This document shows, one piece after another, positions 1 through 9,990 of a stretch of DNA of 64,000 bases; position 1 is the first letter of the stretch, and each line of letters starts with the position of its first letter. Both the position numbers and the translations under genes were made by a program. Origin of the DNA: Nocardia cyriacigeorgica (GTDB lineage Bacteria; Actinomycetota; Actinomycetes; Mycobacteriales; Mycobacteriaceae); NCBI RefSeq assembly GCF_010858045.1, contig NZ_JAAGVC010000001.1:254061-318060 (forward strand), given 5' to 3'. Below the pieces are notes generated by a model. The model was not told the DNA's origin and made no database searches. It saw nothing but the letters and a program-made list of their open reading frames with translations.

Positions 1-584
1 AAACCGCCACGCCAGTCGGTGAAGTGGCTGAGCAGCGTCCCCGCGGGACCGCCGGCGACCATGGCGATGCTCAGCCCGCTGACGACCACGCCGGACGCCC
101 TGGCCGTTCGATCCGAGGCCACCAAGCTGATGGCTGTCACCGACGCGATCGCGAAGAACCCCGCATAGGCGACGCCGGAAACGGCCCGGGAAATCAGCAG
201 CACCTGGTAATTACCGACCAGGCCGGCGACGATGCCCGCCGCGAAGATCCCCTGCGTGACCAGCAGGGCCGTGCGGCGCGGCCAGCGCAGGCCGAGGACC
301 GCGAGCGGTGGTCCGCCGAGCACCACACCGAGCGCGAACGCGGTGATGAGCATCCCCGCCGAGGACAGCGTCGTGTCCAGATCGTCGGCGACCGCGGGTA
401 GCACCCCGGCCAGCAGGAATTCGGCCGTGCCCATCGCGAACAAGCTGAATCCCAGCAGGTAGACGCCGAGGGGCAGGCGGTCGGACCGTGCGCGGCCGGC
501 AGCACCGCGCGGTCGGGGCGAGGACAATCGGTCCCCGCCGGTTGCGGGTGTGGACCCGCCCAGTGCTGTTGTTGTTGTGTCCAT
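1..584 (-). CDS. MFS drug exporter (Cmx/CmlR-like), C-terminus beyond window
   Basis: The first 194 codons of a major facilitator efflux protein are present and the gene runs off the left edge. The start is the ATG at 584, preceded by a strong GGAGGTGA ribosome site. After a hydrophilic N-terminus of about 40 residues comes a membrane segment with the motif GTAEFLLAGVLPAVADDL, typical of the chloramphenicol/Cmx type drug:H+ antiporters. The RWPRR loop between helices 2 and 3 is the motif-A region. A divergent XRE-cupin regulator gene starts 91 bp away, which suggests local control. Substrate cannot be told from the sequence; sugar-efflux and arabinose-efflux MFS proteins share this N-terminal motif. 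Confidence 0.85.
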   Translation of the reverse strand, partial: MDTTTTALGGSTPATGGDRLSSPRPRGAAGRARSDRLPLGVYLLGFSLFAMGTAEFLLAGVLPAVADDLDTTLSSAGMLITAFALGVVLGGPPLAVLGLRWPRRTALLVTQGIFAAGIVAGLVGNYQVLLISRAVSGVAYAGFFAIASVTAISLVASDRTARASGVVVSGLSIAMVAGGPAGTLLSHFTDWRGG

Positions 585-675
585 CCGGATCACCTCCGCC
601 GACAGCATCGCGGCCGATTTGCGGTATCAGCAAAGATTCTTGCTGAAATTGGGACGGATTCGCTTCGATGGGCCC

Positions 676-1254
676 ATGGATGGGCAGCCGAGCGTCGATG
701 CCGTCATCGAGCAGATCGCACCGCGATTGCGCCGGGCGCGGGAGAAGAAGGGCGTCAGCCTCGCCGAACTCGCACGCGCCACCGGGATCTCGACCAGCAC
801 GCTGTCGCGGCTGGAATCGGCACAGCGCAAACCGAGTCTGGAACTGCTGCTGCCGATCACCGCTGCTCTCGACGTACCGCTCGACGAGATCGTGGCCTCG
901 CCCAGGATCGCCGACCCGCGAGCACCGCGGCCGACGCAGGCCACGGACGGCCGGGTGTTGATTCCGCTCTCACGGCACCGTGGCGAACCACGCGCCTACA
1001 CCATGACCATTCCGGCCACCGACGATGAGCCGTTCTTGCGCACCCACACCGGATACGAGTGGTTGTACGTTCTGCGCGGACGGCTACGGGTGCGGCTGGG
1101 TGCCCGCGATTTCGTGATGAGTGCCGGCGAGGCGGCCGGTTTCGACTGCCGGATTCCGCACTGGTTCGGCGCGACCGGCCGCGGGAGTGTCGAGGTGCTG
1201 AGCCTGTTCGGCCCACAGGGTGAGCGCATACACGTGCGCACCTCGCGGCTCTGA
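676..1254 (+). CDS. XRE-family regulator with C-terminal cupin domain
   Basis: A 192-residue cytoplasmic transcription regulator. An N-terminal Cro/CI helix-turn-helix (about residues 12-66, with LAELARATGISTSTLSRLES) is followed by a cupin barrel (about residues 110-190, with EWLYVLRGRLRVRLG and a following PHWFGA strand). The family usually senses a small molecule in the cupin and represses a neighbouring gene. It is transcribed away from the exporter at 1-584, so that gene is the obvious target. The ATG at 676 is chosen because it opens directly on the HTH domain; the open frame extends upstream to 550 but would overlap the exporter's 5' end. Confidence 0.85.
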   Translation: MDGQPSVDAVIEQIAPRLRRAREKKGVSLAELARATGISTSTLSRLESAQRKPSLELLLPITAALDVPLDEIVASPRIADPRAPRPTQATDGRVLIPLSRHRGEPRAYTMTIPATDDEPFLRTHTGYEWLYVLRGRLRVRLGARDFVMSAGEAAGFDCRIPHWFGATGRGSVEVLSLFGPQGERIHVRTSRL

Positions 1255-1296
1255 GACCGGCCGGCGCCTACGAGCCGTCAGGTGGATTCGCCGACC

Positions 1297-2133
1297 CTAT
1301 TCGTTGGCCGCGCGGTCGCGGACCAGGTGCAGGCCGGTGGCTTGGACCCGGTCGGCGAGCCAGACGACCAGGCTCTGATCGCCGGTCGTTTCCAAGGTTT
1401 CGAACGGCACGTCCAGCTCACCGAGCACCGGATGGTCGAAGCGCAGCAGCGGCACGGTCGGCTCGTTGAGGCGTTGCGGGGTCCAGCGTTCGGCGAAATC
1501 CGGGTGGCCGCGCAACCGATCGATCGTCTCGCGCAGTGCGTCGTCGGCGGGCCAGCGCACCATCGCGCGATTGAGGGCCGCCGCGAAGGCGTCCGCGGCC
1601 TGCGACCAATTGCGCAGCACCCGCCGGGCCGCGGGATGGGTGAAGGTGAACCGGGCGAGGTTGGGCGAGGAATCGTCGAGCAGCCCGAGCGGTGCGGCGA
1701 AATCCGCCCACGCAGCGTTCCAGTCGAGCACATTCAGTTGCCTGCCGACCACGAAGGCCGGGGTCGGCGCGAGCGCGCGCAGCACCTGCTGGATGGTCTC
1801 GGGCACCTGCTCCGGCTCGGCCTCCCCGCCGGGGCAGCGTGAGCCGTCGGCGGCGGTCAGCGCGAGGATGTTGAACTGGTAGCGCGCCTCACCACGTAGT
1901 AACAACGCGTCGGCGAGGGCCTCCACCACGGCCGGAGACGGATTGTTGTCACGGCCCTGCTCCAGCCGCGCCAGATAGTCGGCACTGACGCCGGCCCGCA
2001 CCGCGACCTCTTCACGGCGCAGTCCCGGGGTGCGGCGGCGGCGCCCCTCGGGCAATCCGAGATCGCCCGGGCGTAACTCCGCGCGCCGGGCGACCAGGAA
2101 TTCGGCGAACCTGCTTCGTGCCATGCCGTCCAT
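1297..2133 (-). CDS. MmyB-like XRE regulator with PAS-type ligand-binding domain
   Basis: A 278-residue regulator of the actinobacterial HTH/MmyB family. Residues 1-90 contain the helix-turn-helix with the family signature RRRRTPGLRREEVAVRAGVS and YLARLEQGRDNNPS. The C-terminal two thirds match the MmyB-like (PAS-like) ligand domain, including a tryptophan-rich stretch (LDWNAAWADF). ATG 2133 has GAGG a few bases upstream; ATG 2124 is an alternative. It is divergent from the YceI gene with about 90 bp between them, and these regulators commonly control an adjacent redox gene. The effector is unknown. Confidence 0.85.
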   Translation of the reverse strand: MDGMARSRFAEFLVARRAELRPGDLGLPEGRRRRTPGLRREEVAVRAGVSADYLARLEQGRDNNPSPAVVEALADALLLRGEARYQFNILALTAADGSRCPGGEAEPEQVPETIQQVLRALAPTPAFVVGRQLNVLDWNAAWADFAAPLGLLDDSSPNLARFTFTHPAARRVLRNWSQAADAFAAALNRAMVRWPADDALRETIDRLRGHPDFAERWTPQRLNEPTVPLLRFDHPVLGELDVPFETLETTGDQSLVVWLADRVQATGLHLVRDRAANE

Positions 2134-2197
2134 CGTGCCTCGTCGGGGCCGGCTTATCCGCGCCCTGCCAGGTCCAGGATAACGGCGGTCTGGTTAG

Positions 2198-2211
2198 CGG
2201 ACCGCGGTCCG
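2198..2211. promoter_or_regulatory. 14-bp perfect palindrome between MmyB-like regulator and YceI gene
   Basis: CGGACCGCGGTCCG reads identically on both strands and lies just before the start of the YceI gene, in the short divergent intergenic region. A candidate operator for the MmyB-like regulator; inferred from symmetry and position only. Confidence 0.4.
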
Positions 2212-2226
2212 GTCATGGTGGAACCC

Positions 2227-2775
2227 ATGACTACACCGGAAACCACCACCGCCACCCAGCAGCTGCGCCCCGGATCCTGGACCCTGGATCCCGCGCACTC
2301 GACCGTCGCGTTCACCATCCGCCACCTCGGCATCTCCAAGGTGCGCGGCAGCTTCACCAAGTTCGACACCGAGTTCGTCGTCGACGAATCCGGGGCCGCG
2401 ACCATCGGCGCCACCATCTACCTCGACTCGTTCGACACCGGCAACCCCGACCGCGACGCCCACGTACGCACCGCCGACTTCCTCGACGTGGCCAACCGGC
2501 CGACGCTGACCTTCCGCGCCACCGAGCCGGTCCGGATCTCGGAGACGTTCACCGTCCAGGGCGAGGCGACGCTCGGCCAGATCACCAAGCCGGTCACCCT
2601 CGAGGTCGAATGGGGCGGGGTGCAGGAGTTCGGCGCGACCGGCGACAACCACGCCGGATTCTCCGCGACCGGCACCATCAAGCGCACCGACTTCGGCGTC
2701 GGCGGCCCGCTGCCCGGCATGCTCAGCGATGCGGTCAAGGTCGAACTCGACATCCAGCTCGTCGAGCCGAAGTAG
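2227..2775 (+). CDS. YceI family protein
   Basis: A 182-residue YceI-domain protein, a lipocalin-like barrel that binds polyisoprenoid-type lipids. The domain fills almost the whole protein, beginning at GSWTLDPAHSTVAFTIRHLG and continuing through VRGSFTKFD, and ending near VGGPLPGML. No signal peptide is visible, so it is predicted cytoplasmic, unlike the periplasmic E. coli protein. ATG 2227 is preceded by GGTGGA at suitable spacing; an in-frame ATG at 2215 would add four residues. In actinobacteria these proteins are often linked to stress or quinone metabolism, but the role here is not established. Confidence 0.88.
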   Translation: MTTPETTTATQQLRPGSWTLDPAHSTVAFTIRHLGISKVRGSFTKFDTEFVVDESGAATIGATIYLDSFDTGNPDRDAHVRTADFLDVANRPTLTFRATEPVRISETFTVQGEATLGQITKPVTLEVEWGGVQEFGATGDNHAGFSATGTIKRTDFGVGGPLPGMLSDAVKVELDIQLVEPK

Positions 2776-2892
2776 CAGCCGGGGCGCGGTGCGGGTGTTT
2801 CGCTGACAGCGCAGGCGGTCAGATGCCTGCACCCCGCAGGGCTGCATTAGCCTTGGTGCGACAGCACACGACTCTATGTTCGGAGGTTGGCC

Positions 2893-3120
2893 GTGGAGGT
2901 CAAGATCGGTATTTCGGATAGCCCGCGCGAGCTCGTCATCACCAGCTCGCAGACCCCCGACGAGGTCGAGGCGCTGGTGTCCGGTGCCCTCAGCGGTGAT
3001 AGCGGTGTCGTCTCGCTGACCGACGAGAAGGGTCGCAAGTTCCTGATCCAGGCCGCCAAGGTCGCCTACGTCGAGATCGGCACCGCCACCGGCGGCCGAG
3101 TCGGCTTCGCCGCCGTCTGA
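2893..3120 (+). CDS. DUF3107 protein (TB9.4 / Rv3208A homolog)
   Basis: A 75-residue actinobacterial protein of unknown function, opening VEVKIGISDSPRELVI. The GTG at 2893 sits six bases after GGAGG; an in-frame TTG at 2887 overlaps the ribosome site and is less likely. In M. tuberculosis the homolog (TB9.4) lies beside the same TetR gene, as here. The sequence predicts a small alpha/beta fold without membrane segments or a signal peptide. It converges on the TetR gene with a strong shared hairpin terminator between. Confidence 0.85.
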   Translation: MEVKIGISDSPRELVITSSQTPDEVEALVSGALSGDSGVVSLTDEKGRKFLIQAAKVAYVEIGTATGGRVGFAAV

Positions 3121-3135
3121 GCAACAGCCGAACGA

Positions 3136-3176
3136 AGAGCCCCCGGCGTCCGGTCGAACCGGATGCCGGGGGCTCT
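3136..3176. terminator. Bidirectional hairpin terminator between DUF3107 and TetR genes
   Basis: Positions 3136-3147 pair perfectly with 3165-3176 (AGAGCCCCCGGC), and an inner stem pairs 3150-3154 with 3158-3162 around a three-base CGA loop, giving a nearly continuous 19-bp stem with one G-T wobble. It sits between two convergent genes. There is no long T run, which is common for actinobacterial terminators. Confidence 0.75.
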
Positions 3177-3194
3177 GTCGTTGATCGGCCGTGC

Positions 3195-5157
<1,963 letters not shown>

Positions 5158-5327
5158 ACCGGCCTACGCCGGGGTCGGCACGGCCCGGCCCGGTTGTCGC
5201 CCGGCACCGTCCATGCGCGACCATGGGCGGGGAAGAACGGCCGGGTCCTCGGTGTTGCACCGATAGCGCACCGAGGTGTGCGCCCGACGCATCGTGACCG
5301 GCCCATTCGATTCGAGGAGTTCTGGAC

Positions 5328-6512
5328 GTGTCATCACCGAAGTCCCTGCCGCCACTGGTCGAGCCGGCCGCGGAGCTGACCAGGGACGAGGTCGCCCGCT
5401 ACAGCCGCCACCTGATCATTCCCGATGTGGGCGTGGACGGGCAGAAGCGGCTGAAGAATGCCAAGGTGCTGGTGATCGGCGCGGGTGGGCTCGGCTCGCC
5501 CGCTCTGCTGTACCTGGCCGCCGCCGGTGTCGGCACGCTCGGCATCGTCGAGTTCGACGAGGTCGACCTGTCCAACCTGCAACGCCAGGTCATCCACGGC
5601 GAATCCGATATCGGCCGTTCCAAGGCCGACAGCGCCCGTGATTCCATTCTGGAGATCAACTCCGGCATCGACGTGCGACTGCACAAGATCCGGCTGGAAC
5701 CGGACAACGCCGTCGAGCTGTTCTCCGAATACGACCTGATCGTCGACGGCACCGACAACTTCGCCACCCGCTACCTGGTCAACGACGCCGCCGTCCTCGC
5801 GGGCAAGCCCTACGTGTGGGGCTCGATCTACCGCTTCGAGGGCCAGGTGTCGGTGTTCTGGGAGGACGCACCCGACGGCCGCGGCATCAACTACCGCGAT
5901 CTCTACCCGGAGGCGCCGCCGCCGGGCATGGTGCCGTCCTGCGCCGAGGGCGGGGTGCTCGGTGTGCTGTGCGCATCCATCGGCTCGATCATGGTGACCG
6001 AGACGATCAAGCTGATCACCGGCATCGGCGACCCGCTGCTGGGCCGGCTGATGGTCTACGACGCACTGGATATGACCTACCGGACCATCAAGCTGCGCCG
6101 CGATCCGGAGCGTCAGCCGATCACCGAACTGATCGACTACGACGCGTTCTGCGGTGTGGTGAGCGAGGAAGGCCAGGCGGCCGCCGCCGGTTCGACCGTC
6201 ACCGCGCGTGAGCTGAAGGAGATGCTCGACGCCGGCAAGGACGTCGCGATCATCGATGTGCGCGAGCCCGTCGAATGGGACATCGTGCGGATCGAGGGCG
6301 CGACGCTGATCCCGAAGGACCGCATCCTGTCCGGTGAGGCGCTGTCGGAACTGCCGCAGAATCGGCCGATCGTGCTGCACTGCAAGACCGGTATCCGGTC
6401 CGCGGAGGCGCTGGCCGCGCTCAAACGCGCGGGCTTCGCCGACGCCACCCATCTGCAGGGCGGTGTGATCGCCTGGGCGAACCAGGTCGACCCCTCACTC
6501 CCGGTGTACTGA
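5328..6512 (+). CDS. moeZ: Sulfur-carrier adenylyltransferase/sulfurtransferase MoeZ
   Basis: A 394-residue fusion of a ThiF/MoeB adenylation domain and a rhodanese domain. The nucleotide-binding GAGGLGSP is at 51-58, the adenylation-domain cysteine at 205 (PSCAEGG), and the rhodanese active-site loop HCKTGIRS has its cysteine at 352. MoeZ adenylates the C-terminus of sulfur carriers (MoaD2, CysO) and transfers sulfur, supplying molybdopterin and cysteine synthesis. The CxxC zinc pairs of E. coli MoeB are absent in the visible sequence, as in other MoeZ proteins. GTG 5328 follows GAGGAG. The molybdenum enzyme NarG is encoded in the same window, so its cofactor pathway is probably a client. 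Confidence 0.93.
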   Translation: MSSPKSLPPLVEPAAELTRDEVARYSRHLIIPDVGVDGQKRLKNAKVLVIGAGGLGSPALLYLAAAGVGTLGIVEFDEVDLSNLQRQVIHGESDIGRSKADSARDSILEINSGIDVRLHKIRLEPDNAVELFSEYDLIVDGTDNFATRYLVNDAAVLAGKPYVWGSIYRFEGQVSVFWEDAPDGRGINYRDLYPEAPPPGMVPSCAEGGVLGVLCASIGSIMVTETIKLITGIGDPLLGRLMVYDALDMTYRTIKLRRDPERQPITELIDYDAFCGVVSEEGQAAAAGSTVTARELKEMLDAGKDVAIIDVREPVEWDIVRIEGATLIPKDRILSGEALSELPQNRPIVLHCKTGIRSAEALAALKRAGFADATHLQGGVIAWANQVDPSLPVY

Positions 6513-6588
6513 GCGACCGCCCAGCGCATCGCCGGCAACCTCGGCGCGGCGCCCGTTTCGGGCGCGTCGCCGGGAGTACGGTACGGCC

Positions 6589-7440
6589 GTGACATCTGTG
6601 GAGCCTCCCGAGCATGTGCGAGCCACGTTCGGCCTGCGCGAGGTGACGCCGATTGCGCTGGGCGACTGGGAAGGCGGCTGGCGCCTCGGTGGCGTGGTGC
6701 TCAGCCCGGTCGCCGATCACGCACGGGCGGCCTGGTCGGCGAAGGTGCGCGAAACGCTGAAGGTCGACGGGCTGCGCCTGGCGCGGCCGGTGCGCGCCAC
6801 CGACGGCCGCTACGTCGTCTCCGGCTGGCGGGCGGACACCTTCCTGGAAGGTATTCCGGAACCCCGGCACGACGAGGTGGTGTCGGTGTCGCTGCGGTTG
6901 CATGCCGCCACCGCGCATCTCGAGCGGCCGCGGTTCCTGGTGCAGCCGCCGGTGGCGCCGTGGATGGACGTCGACGTCTTCGTTGCCGCCGACCGCGCCG
7001 CCTGGGAGGCGGTGCCGCTGCGCAGCCTGCGCGCGGGCGGGGCGCTGCCGACGACGTCACCGGATGGCAGGCACAGCATGGAGTTGATCGGGCAGCTGGC
7101 CACCCTGCGTAAACCGGTGCACACGCCCGCGCAGCTGGTGCACGGCGACCTGTTCGGCACCGTATTGTTCTCCGGCGCCGACACTCCCGGGCTCAGCGAC
7201 ATCACCCCGTACTGGCGTCCGGCCGCGTGGGCCGCGGGTGTGGTCGTGGTGGACGCGCTGTCGTGGGGTGGTGCCGACGACGGCCTGTTGGAGCGCTGGT
7301 CGGATCTGCCGGAGTGGCCGCAGATGTTGTTGCGGGCGGTGATGTTCCGGCTCGCGGTGCACGCCTTGCATCCACGATCGACCCCGGAGGCCCTGCCCGG
7401 CCTGGCCCGCACCGCGGATATGGTGCGGTTCCTGCTCTGA
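6589..7440 (+). CDS. TIGR02569 family protein (Rv3205c homolog)
   Basis: A 283-residue actinobacterial protein of unknown function, with the family opening PPEHVRATFGL and WEGGWRLGGVVLSPV. The segment LVHGDLFGTVLF followed by DITPYWRPAAWA resembles the catalytic-loop region of aminoglycoside-phosphotransferase/kinase-like folds, so a small-molecule kinase-like fold is possible, but this is inference. It follows moeZ in the same direction with a 76-bp gap, as in mycobacteria. This is the last gene of the conserved left block before the nitrate region. Confidence 0.8.
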   Translation: MTSVEPPEHVRATFGLREVTPIALGDWEGGWRLGGVVLSPVADHARAAWSAKVRETLKVDGLRLARPVRATDGRYVVSGWRADTFLEGIPEPRHDEVVSVSLRLHAATAHLERPRFLVQPPVAPWMDVDVFVAADRAAWEAVPLRSLRAGGALPTTSPDGRHSMELIGQLATLRKPVHTPAQLVHGDLFGTVLFSGADTPGLSDITPYWRPAAWAAGVVVVDALSWGGADDGLLERWSDLPEWPQMLLRAVMFRLAVHALHPRSTPEALPGLARTADMVRFLL

Positions 7441-7496
7441 CTCGCTGCTGCGCCGGGTCGACTCCGCCCGCGCTGATTCGGCGCTCCCGGTCGACG

Positions 7497-7540
7497 CGCA
7501 CCGGGTGCGGCGCCGCATCGACGACGCCACACCCGGTGCG
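7497..7540. terminator. Candidate hairpin terminator between TIGR02569 gene and narK-1
   Basis: Positions 7497-7507 (CGCACCGGGTG) pair perfectly with 7530-7540 over a 22-base loop. It lies between two convergent genes and lacks a T run. Confidence 0.4.
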
Positions 7541-7552
7541 GCCGAACCCATC

Positions 7553-9028
7553 TCAGACGTTCGCGTACGCCAGTGACGGAACCCGCGCCACCGCGAACGA
7601 CGAGCGCAGGTAGAACCACCACGTCACGCCCGCCATCACCAGGAAGGCGATCGCATACGCCCAGAAGGCGGGCGACATGCTGCCGAAATTGATGTTGGAC
7701 AGTCGAAGCGCCTGCTGCAGCAGGTATCCGCCGGAGGCGCCGATCGCCCCGATGACGCCGATCGCCGCACCCGCCTGCCGTTTTGCCGAGGCCGCCGCCT
7801 CGGCCGGATCGAGATCGTGCTCGGCGGCGTACTTGCGTGCCTCGGCGCTGAAGATCGACGGAATCATCCGGTAGGTGGAGCCGTTGCCGATGCCGGTGAG
7901 CACGAACAGCAGCAGGAACGAGATCAGGTACAGCGGAAAGCTCTTCAGCTCCAGCGCGGCCATGATCAACGCCACCGCGACGGCCATACCGCCGAACACC
8001 CCGAGGGTGATCTTGGCACCGCCGACCCGGTCGGAGATCCAGCCACCGAACGGCCTGCTGAACGAACCGACCAGGGCGCCGAGGAAGGCGAGATTGCCGA
8101 GGGTGGTGATCCAGCCGATATTCGCCAGGTTCGGGAAGTTGGCCTTGATCAGCGTGGGGAAGGCGAAGGAGAAGCCGATGAACGAGCCGAAGGTGCCGAT
8201 GTAGAGCAGCGACATCACCCAGGTGTGCGGATTGGTCAGCGCGAGCCGATAGGACCGGCCGTCGGACTTCGCGGTGCGCAGGCTGTCCATGCAGCGCACC
8301 GCGCCGACGGTAGCGATCAGGATGAACGGCACCCACACCAGCACCGCGAGGGTGATGCCGAGCCGGTAGCCGGCCGGGTCCTTCGCGGTCAGATGCGTGC
8401 CGAGGGTGATCAGCAGCGGCAGGATCAGCTGGGTCTGCGCGACGCCGAGATTGCCGCCCGCGGCGTTGATGCCGAGGGCCGCACCCTTTTTCCCTTCCGG
8501 GAAGAAGAAGGAGATATTGGCCATCGAGGACGAGAAGTTGCCGCCACCCACGCCCGCGAGCGCCGCCAGCAACAGGAACACCCACATCGGGGTCTCGGGC
8601 TGATTGACGAAGTAGGCCAGTCCGAGGGTTGGCAGCAACAGCATCGCCGCGCTGAACGCGGTGAAGGCGCGGCCGCCGAAGCGGGGGATGGCGAAGGTGT
8701 AGGGGATGCGCAGGGCCGCACCGACCAGCGTCGGGGTGGAGGTGAGCAGCAGGGCGTTGCTCACCGCGACCGGATCGCCCTTGCCGAGCCCGGCCAGGAA
8801 GCCGAATCCGGCCGCGCCCATGCTGGTGACGACCGACCCCCAGATGACCCAGACGCTGAATCCGAGGTTCTCGGCGAACACCGAGAAGGCGAGATTCTTG
8901 CGGGCCGTGCGCGCCCCGCCGGATTCCCAGAACTCGGGGTCGTCGGGTTCCCAGCTGTCGATCCAGCGTCCGCGCCTCTGGTAGCTGAACGACGGTGTGT
9001 GACTGCCGGTGTCGATTGTCGCGGTCAT
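7553..9028 (-). CDS. narK: Nitrate/nitrite transporter NarK (copy 1)
   Basis: A 491-residue, about 12-helix MFS protein of the nitrate/nitrite porter family. The nitrate signature is present in GVGGGNFSSSMANISFFFP and again around ALTGIGNGSTYRMIP-like residues in the second half (VLTGIGNGSTYRMIPSIF). The N-terminus WEPDDPEFWESGG is shared by actinobacterial NarK proteins. It stands alone, convergent with the TIGR02569 gene and upstream of a GntR regulator gene. The second NarK at 11547 shares this N-terminal WE...W.SGG layout and architecture but is clearly divergent, so this is an old paralog pair. Direction (nitrate/nitrite exchange versus proton symport) cannot be read from sequence. Confidence 0.92.
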   Translation of the reverse strand: MTATIDTGSHTPSFSYQRRGRWIDSWEPDDPEFWESGGARTARKNLAFSVFAENLGFSVWVIWGSVVTSMGAAGFGFLAGLGKGDPVAVSNALLLTSTPTLVGAALRIPYTFAIPRFGGRAFTAFSAAMLLLPTLGLAYFVNQPETPMWVFLLLAALAGVGGGNFSSSMANISFFFPEGKKGAALGINAAGGNLGVAQTQLILPLLITLGTHLTAKDPAGYRLGITLAVLVWVPFILIATVGAVRCMDSLRTAKSDGRSYRLALTNPHTWVMSLLYIGTFGSFIGFSFAFPTLIKANFPNLANIGWITTLGNLAFLGALVGSFSRPFGGWISDRVGGAKITLGVFGGMAVAVALIMAALELKSFPLYLISFLLLFVLTGIGNGSTYRMIPSIFSAEARKYAAEHDLDPAEAAASAKRQAGAAIGVIGAIGASGGYLLQQALRLSNINFGSMSPAFWAYAIAFLVMAGVTWWFYLRSSFAVARVPSLAYANV

Positions 9029-9242
9029 CGGCTCCCTCTCGATCGCACTGCGACCGCTCCCTCATCGTGGCAGCGCTGCCTCATCGCAGCGCCGTGGTGC
9101 CCTGACCGGTTCGTCGCGAGCCGTCGGGTGCCTGAGCGGTCGAATCACAAGGTAGGAGCCGGTTGTTGCGCTCACGTGGCGCGCAGTGACGATCGCGGCA
9201 CATCCGCCTCACCGGTGATCAGGCACACCGGTGACGGGTTGG

Positions 9243-9926
9243 TTACTCGGCCTCGCTGCCCGGTGCCGGATACTCGGCGAGCAGGGATCCGAGGAAGCAG
9301 CGAGCGGCCTGCGCGGCGCGTTCGGGATTGCCGTCGATGACGGCCTGGACCAGTTCGCGATGTTCGGCGTCGTAGGAATCGCCGTATTTCGAGGTGCGCG
9401 AGCGGATGCCCGCCTCGATCACCGGCAGCAGCGAATCGTAGAACTCCAGGTACACCGCGTTGTGGCTGGCGACGACGATGGCGCGGTGCAGTTGCACGTC
9501 GGCCTCGATGGCCGCGGGGTTGTCCTCGTCCCAGGACTTGCTGCGTTCTTCCAGCAGCCGCCGCATGGTGGCGATATCGGTCTCGTCGCGGCGCTGCGCG
9601 GCGAGGGCGGCCGCGGTGGTGTCCAGTGCTTGGCGCAGTTCCAGGATGTCGCGTTCCTGGGCGTCGGCGAAGTACTTGGCCAGCGCGCCGCTGACTTCGG
9701 AGTTGGCGATCACGTAGGTGCCCGAACCCTGACGCCGTTCGAGCATCCCGGCATGGACGAGCGCCTGCACCGCCTCGCGCAGCGTATTTCGCCCGGTGCC
9801 GGTGAGTTCGGCGAGTTCGGGCTCGGTGGGTATGCGTGAGCCGATCGGCCAACGGCCCGAGCGTATTTCGGCCCGGAGCTGTTCGGTGACCTGCGCGATG
9901 AGACTGGTGCGGCGGACGGGTTGCAC
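9243..9926 (-). CDS. GntR/FadR-family regulator
   Basis: A 227-residue regulator with an N-terminal winged helix (TEPELAELTGTGRNTLREAV, LERRQGSGTYV) and a C-terminal all-helical FadR-type (FCD) domain containing the metal/ligand histidines (DVQLHRAIVVASHN; EHRELVQAVIDG). The GTG at 9926 is favoured because it starts immediately before the DNA-binding domain and leaves a 64-bp divergent promoter region; an upstream in-frame ATG at 9968 would leave only 22 bp. The divergent MFS gene at 9991 is the likely target. FCD regulators commonly sense carboxylates or amino acids. Confidence 0.85.
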   Translation of the reverse strand: MQPVRRTSLIAQVTEQLRAEIRSGRWPIGSRIPTEPELAELTGTGRNTLREAVQALVHAGMLERRQGSGTYVIANSEVSGALAKYFADAQERDILELRQALDTTAAALAAQRRDETDIATMRRLLEERSKSWDEDNPAAIEADVQLHRAIVVASHNAVYLEFYDSLLPVIEAGIRSRTSKYGDSYDAEHRELVQAVIDGNPERAAQAARCFLGSLLAEYPAPGSEAE

Positions 9927-9955
9927 CGCAACAGGGTACCGCTCGTCACATCGGC

Positions 9956-9984
9956 TTGCTCCCGTCATCCGGTCATCCTATGAT
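9956..9984 (+). promoter_or_regulatory. Promoter giving a probable leaderless mRNA for the cyanate-type MFS gene
   Basis: TTGCTC (9956-9961) and TATGAT (9979-9984) are separated by 17 bp, and the GTG start codon begins only seven bases after the -10 hexamer, where transcription would be expected to start. No ribosome site precedes the GTG. The GntR regulator probably acts here. Confidence 0.55.
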
Positions 9985-9990
9985 TTCTCG

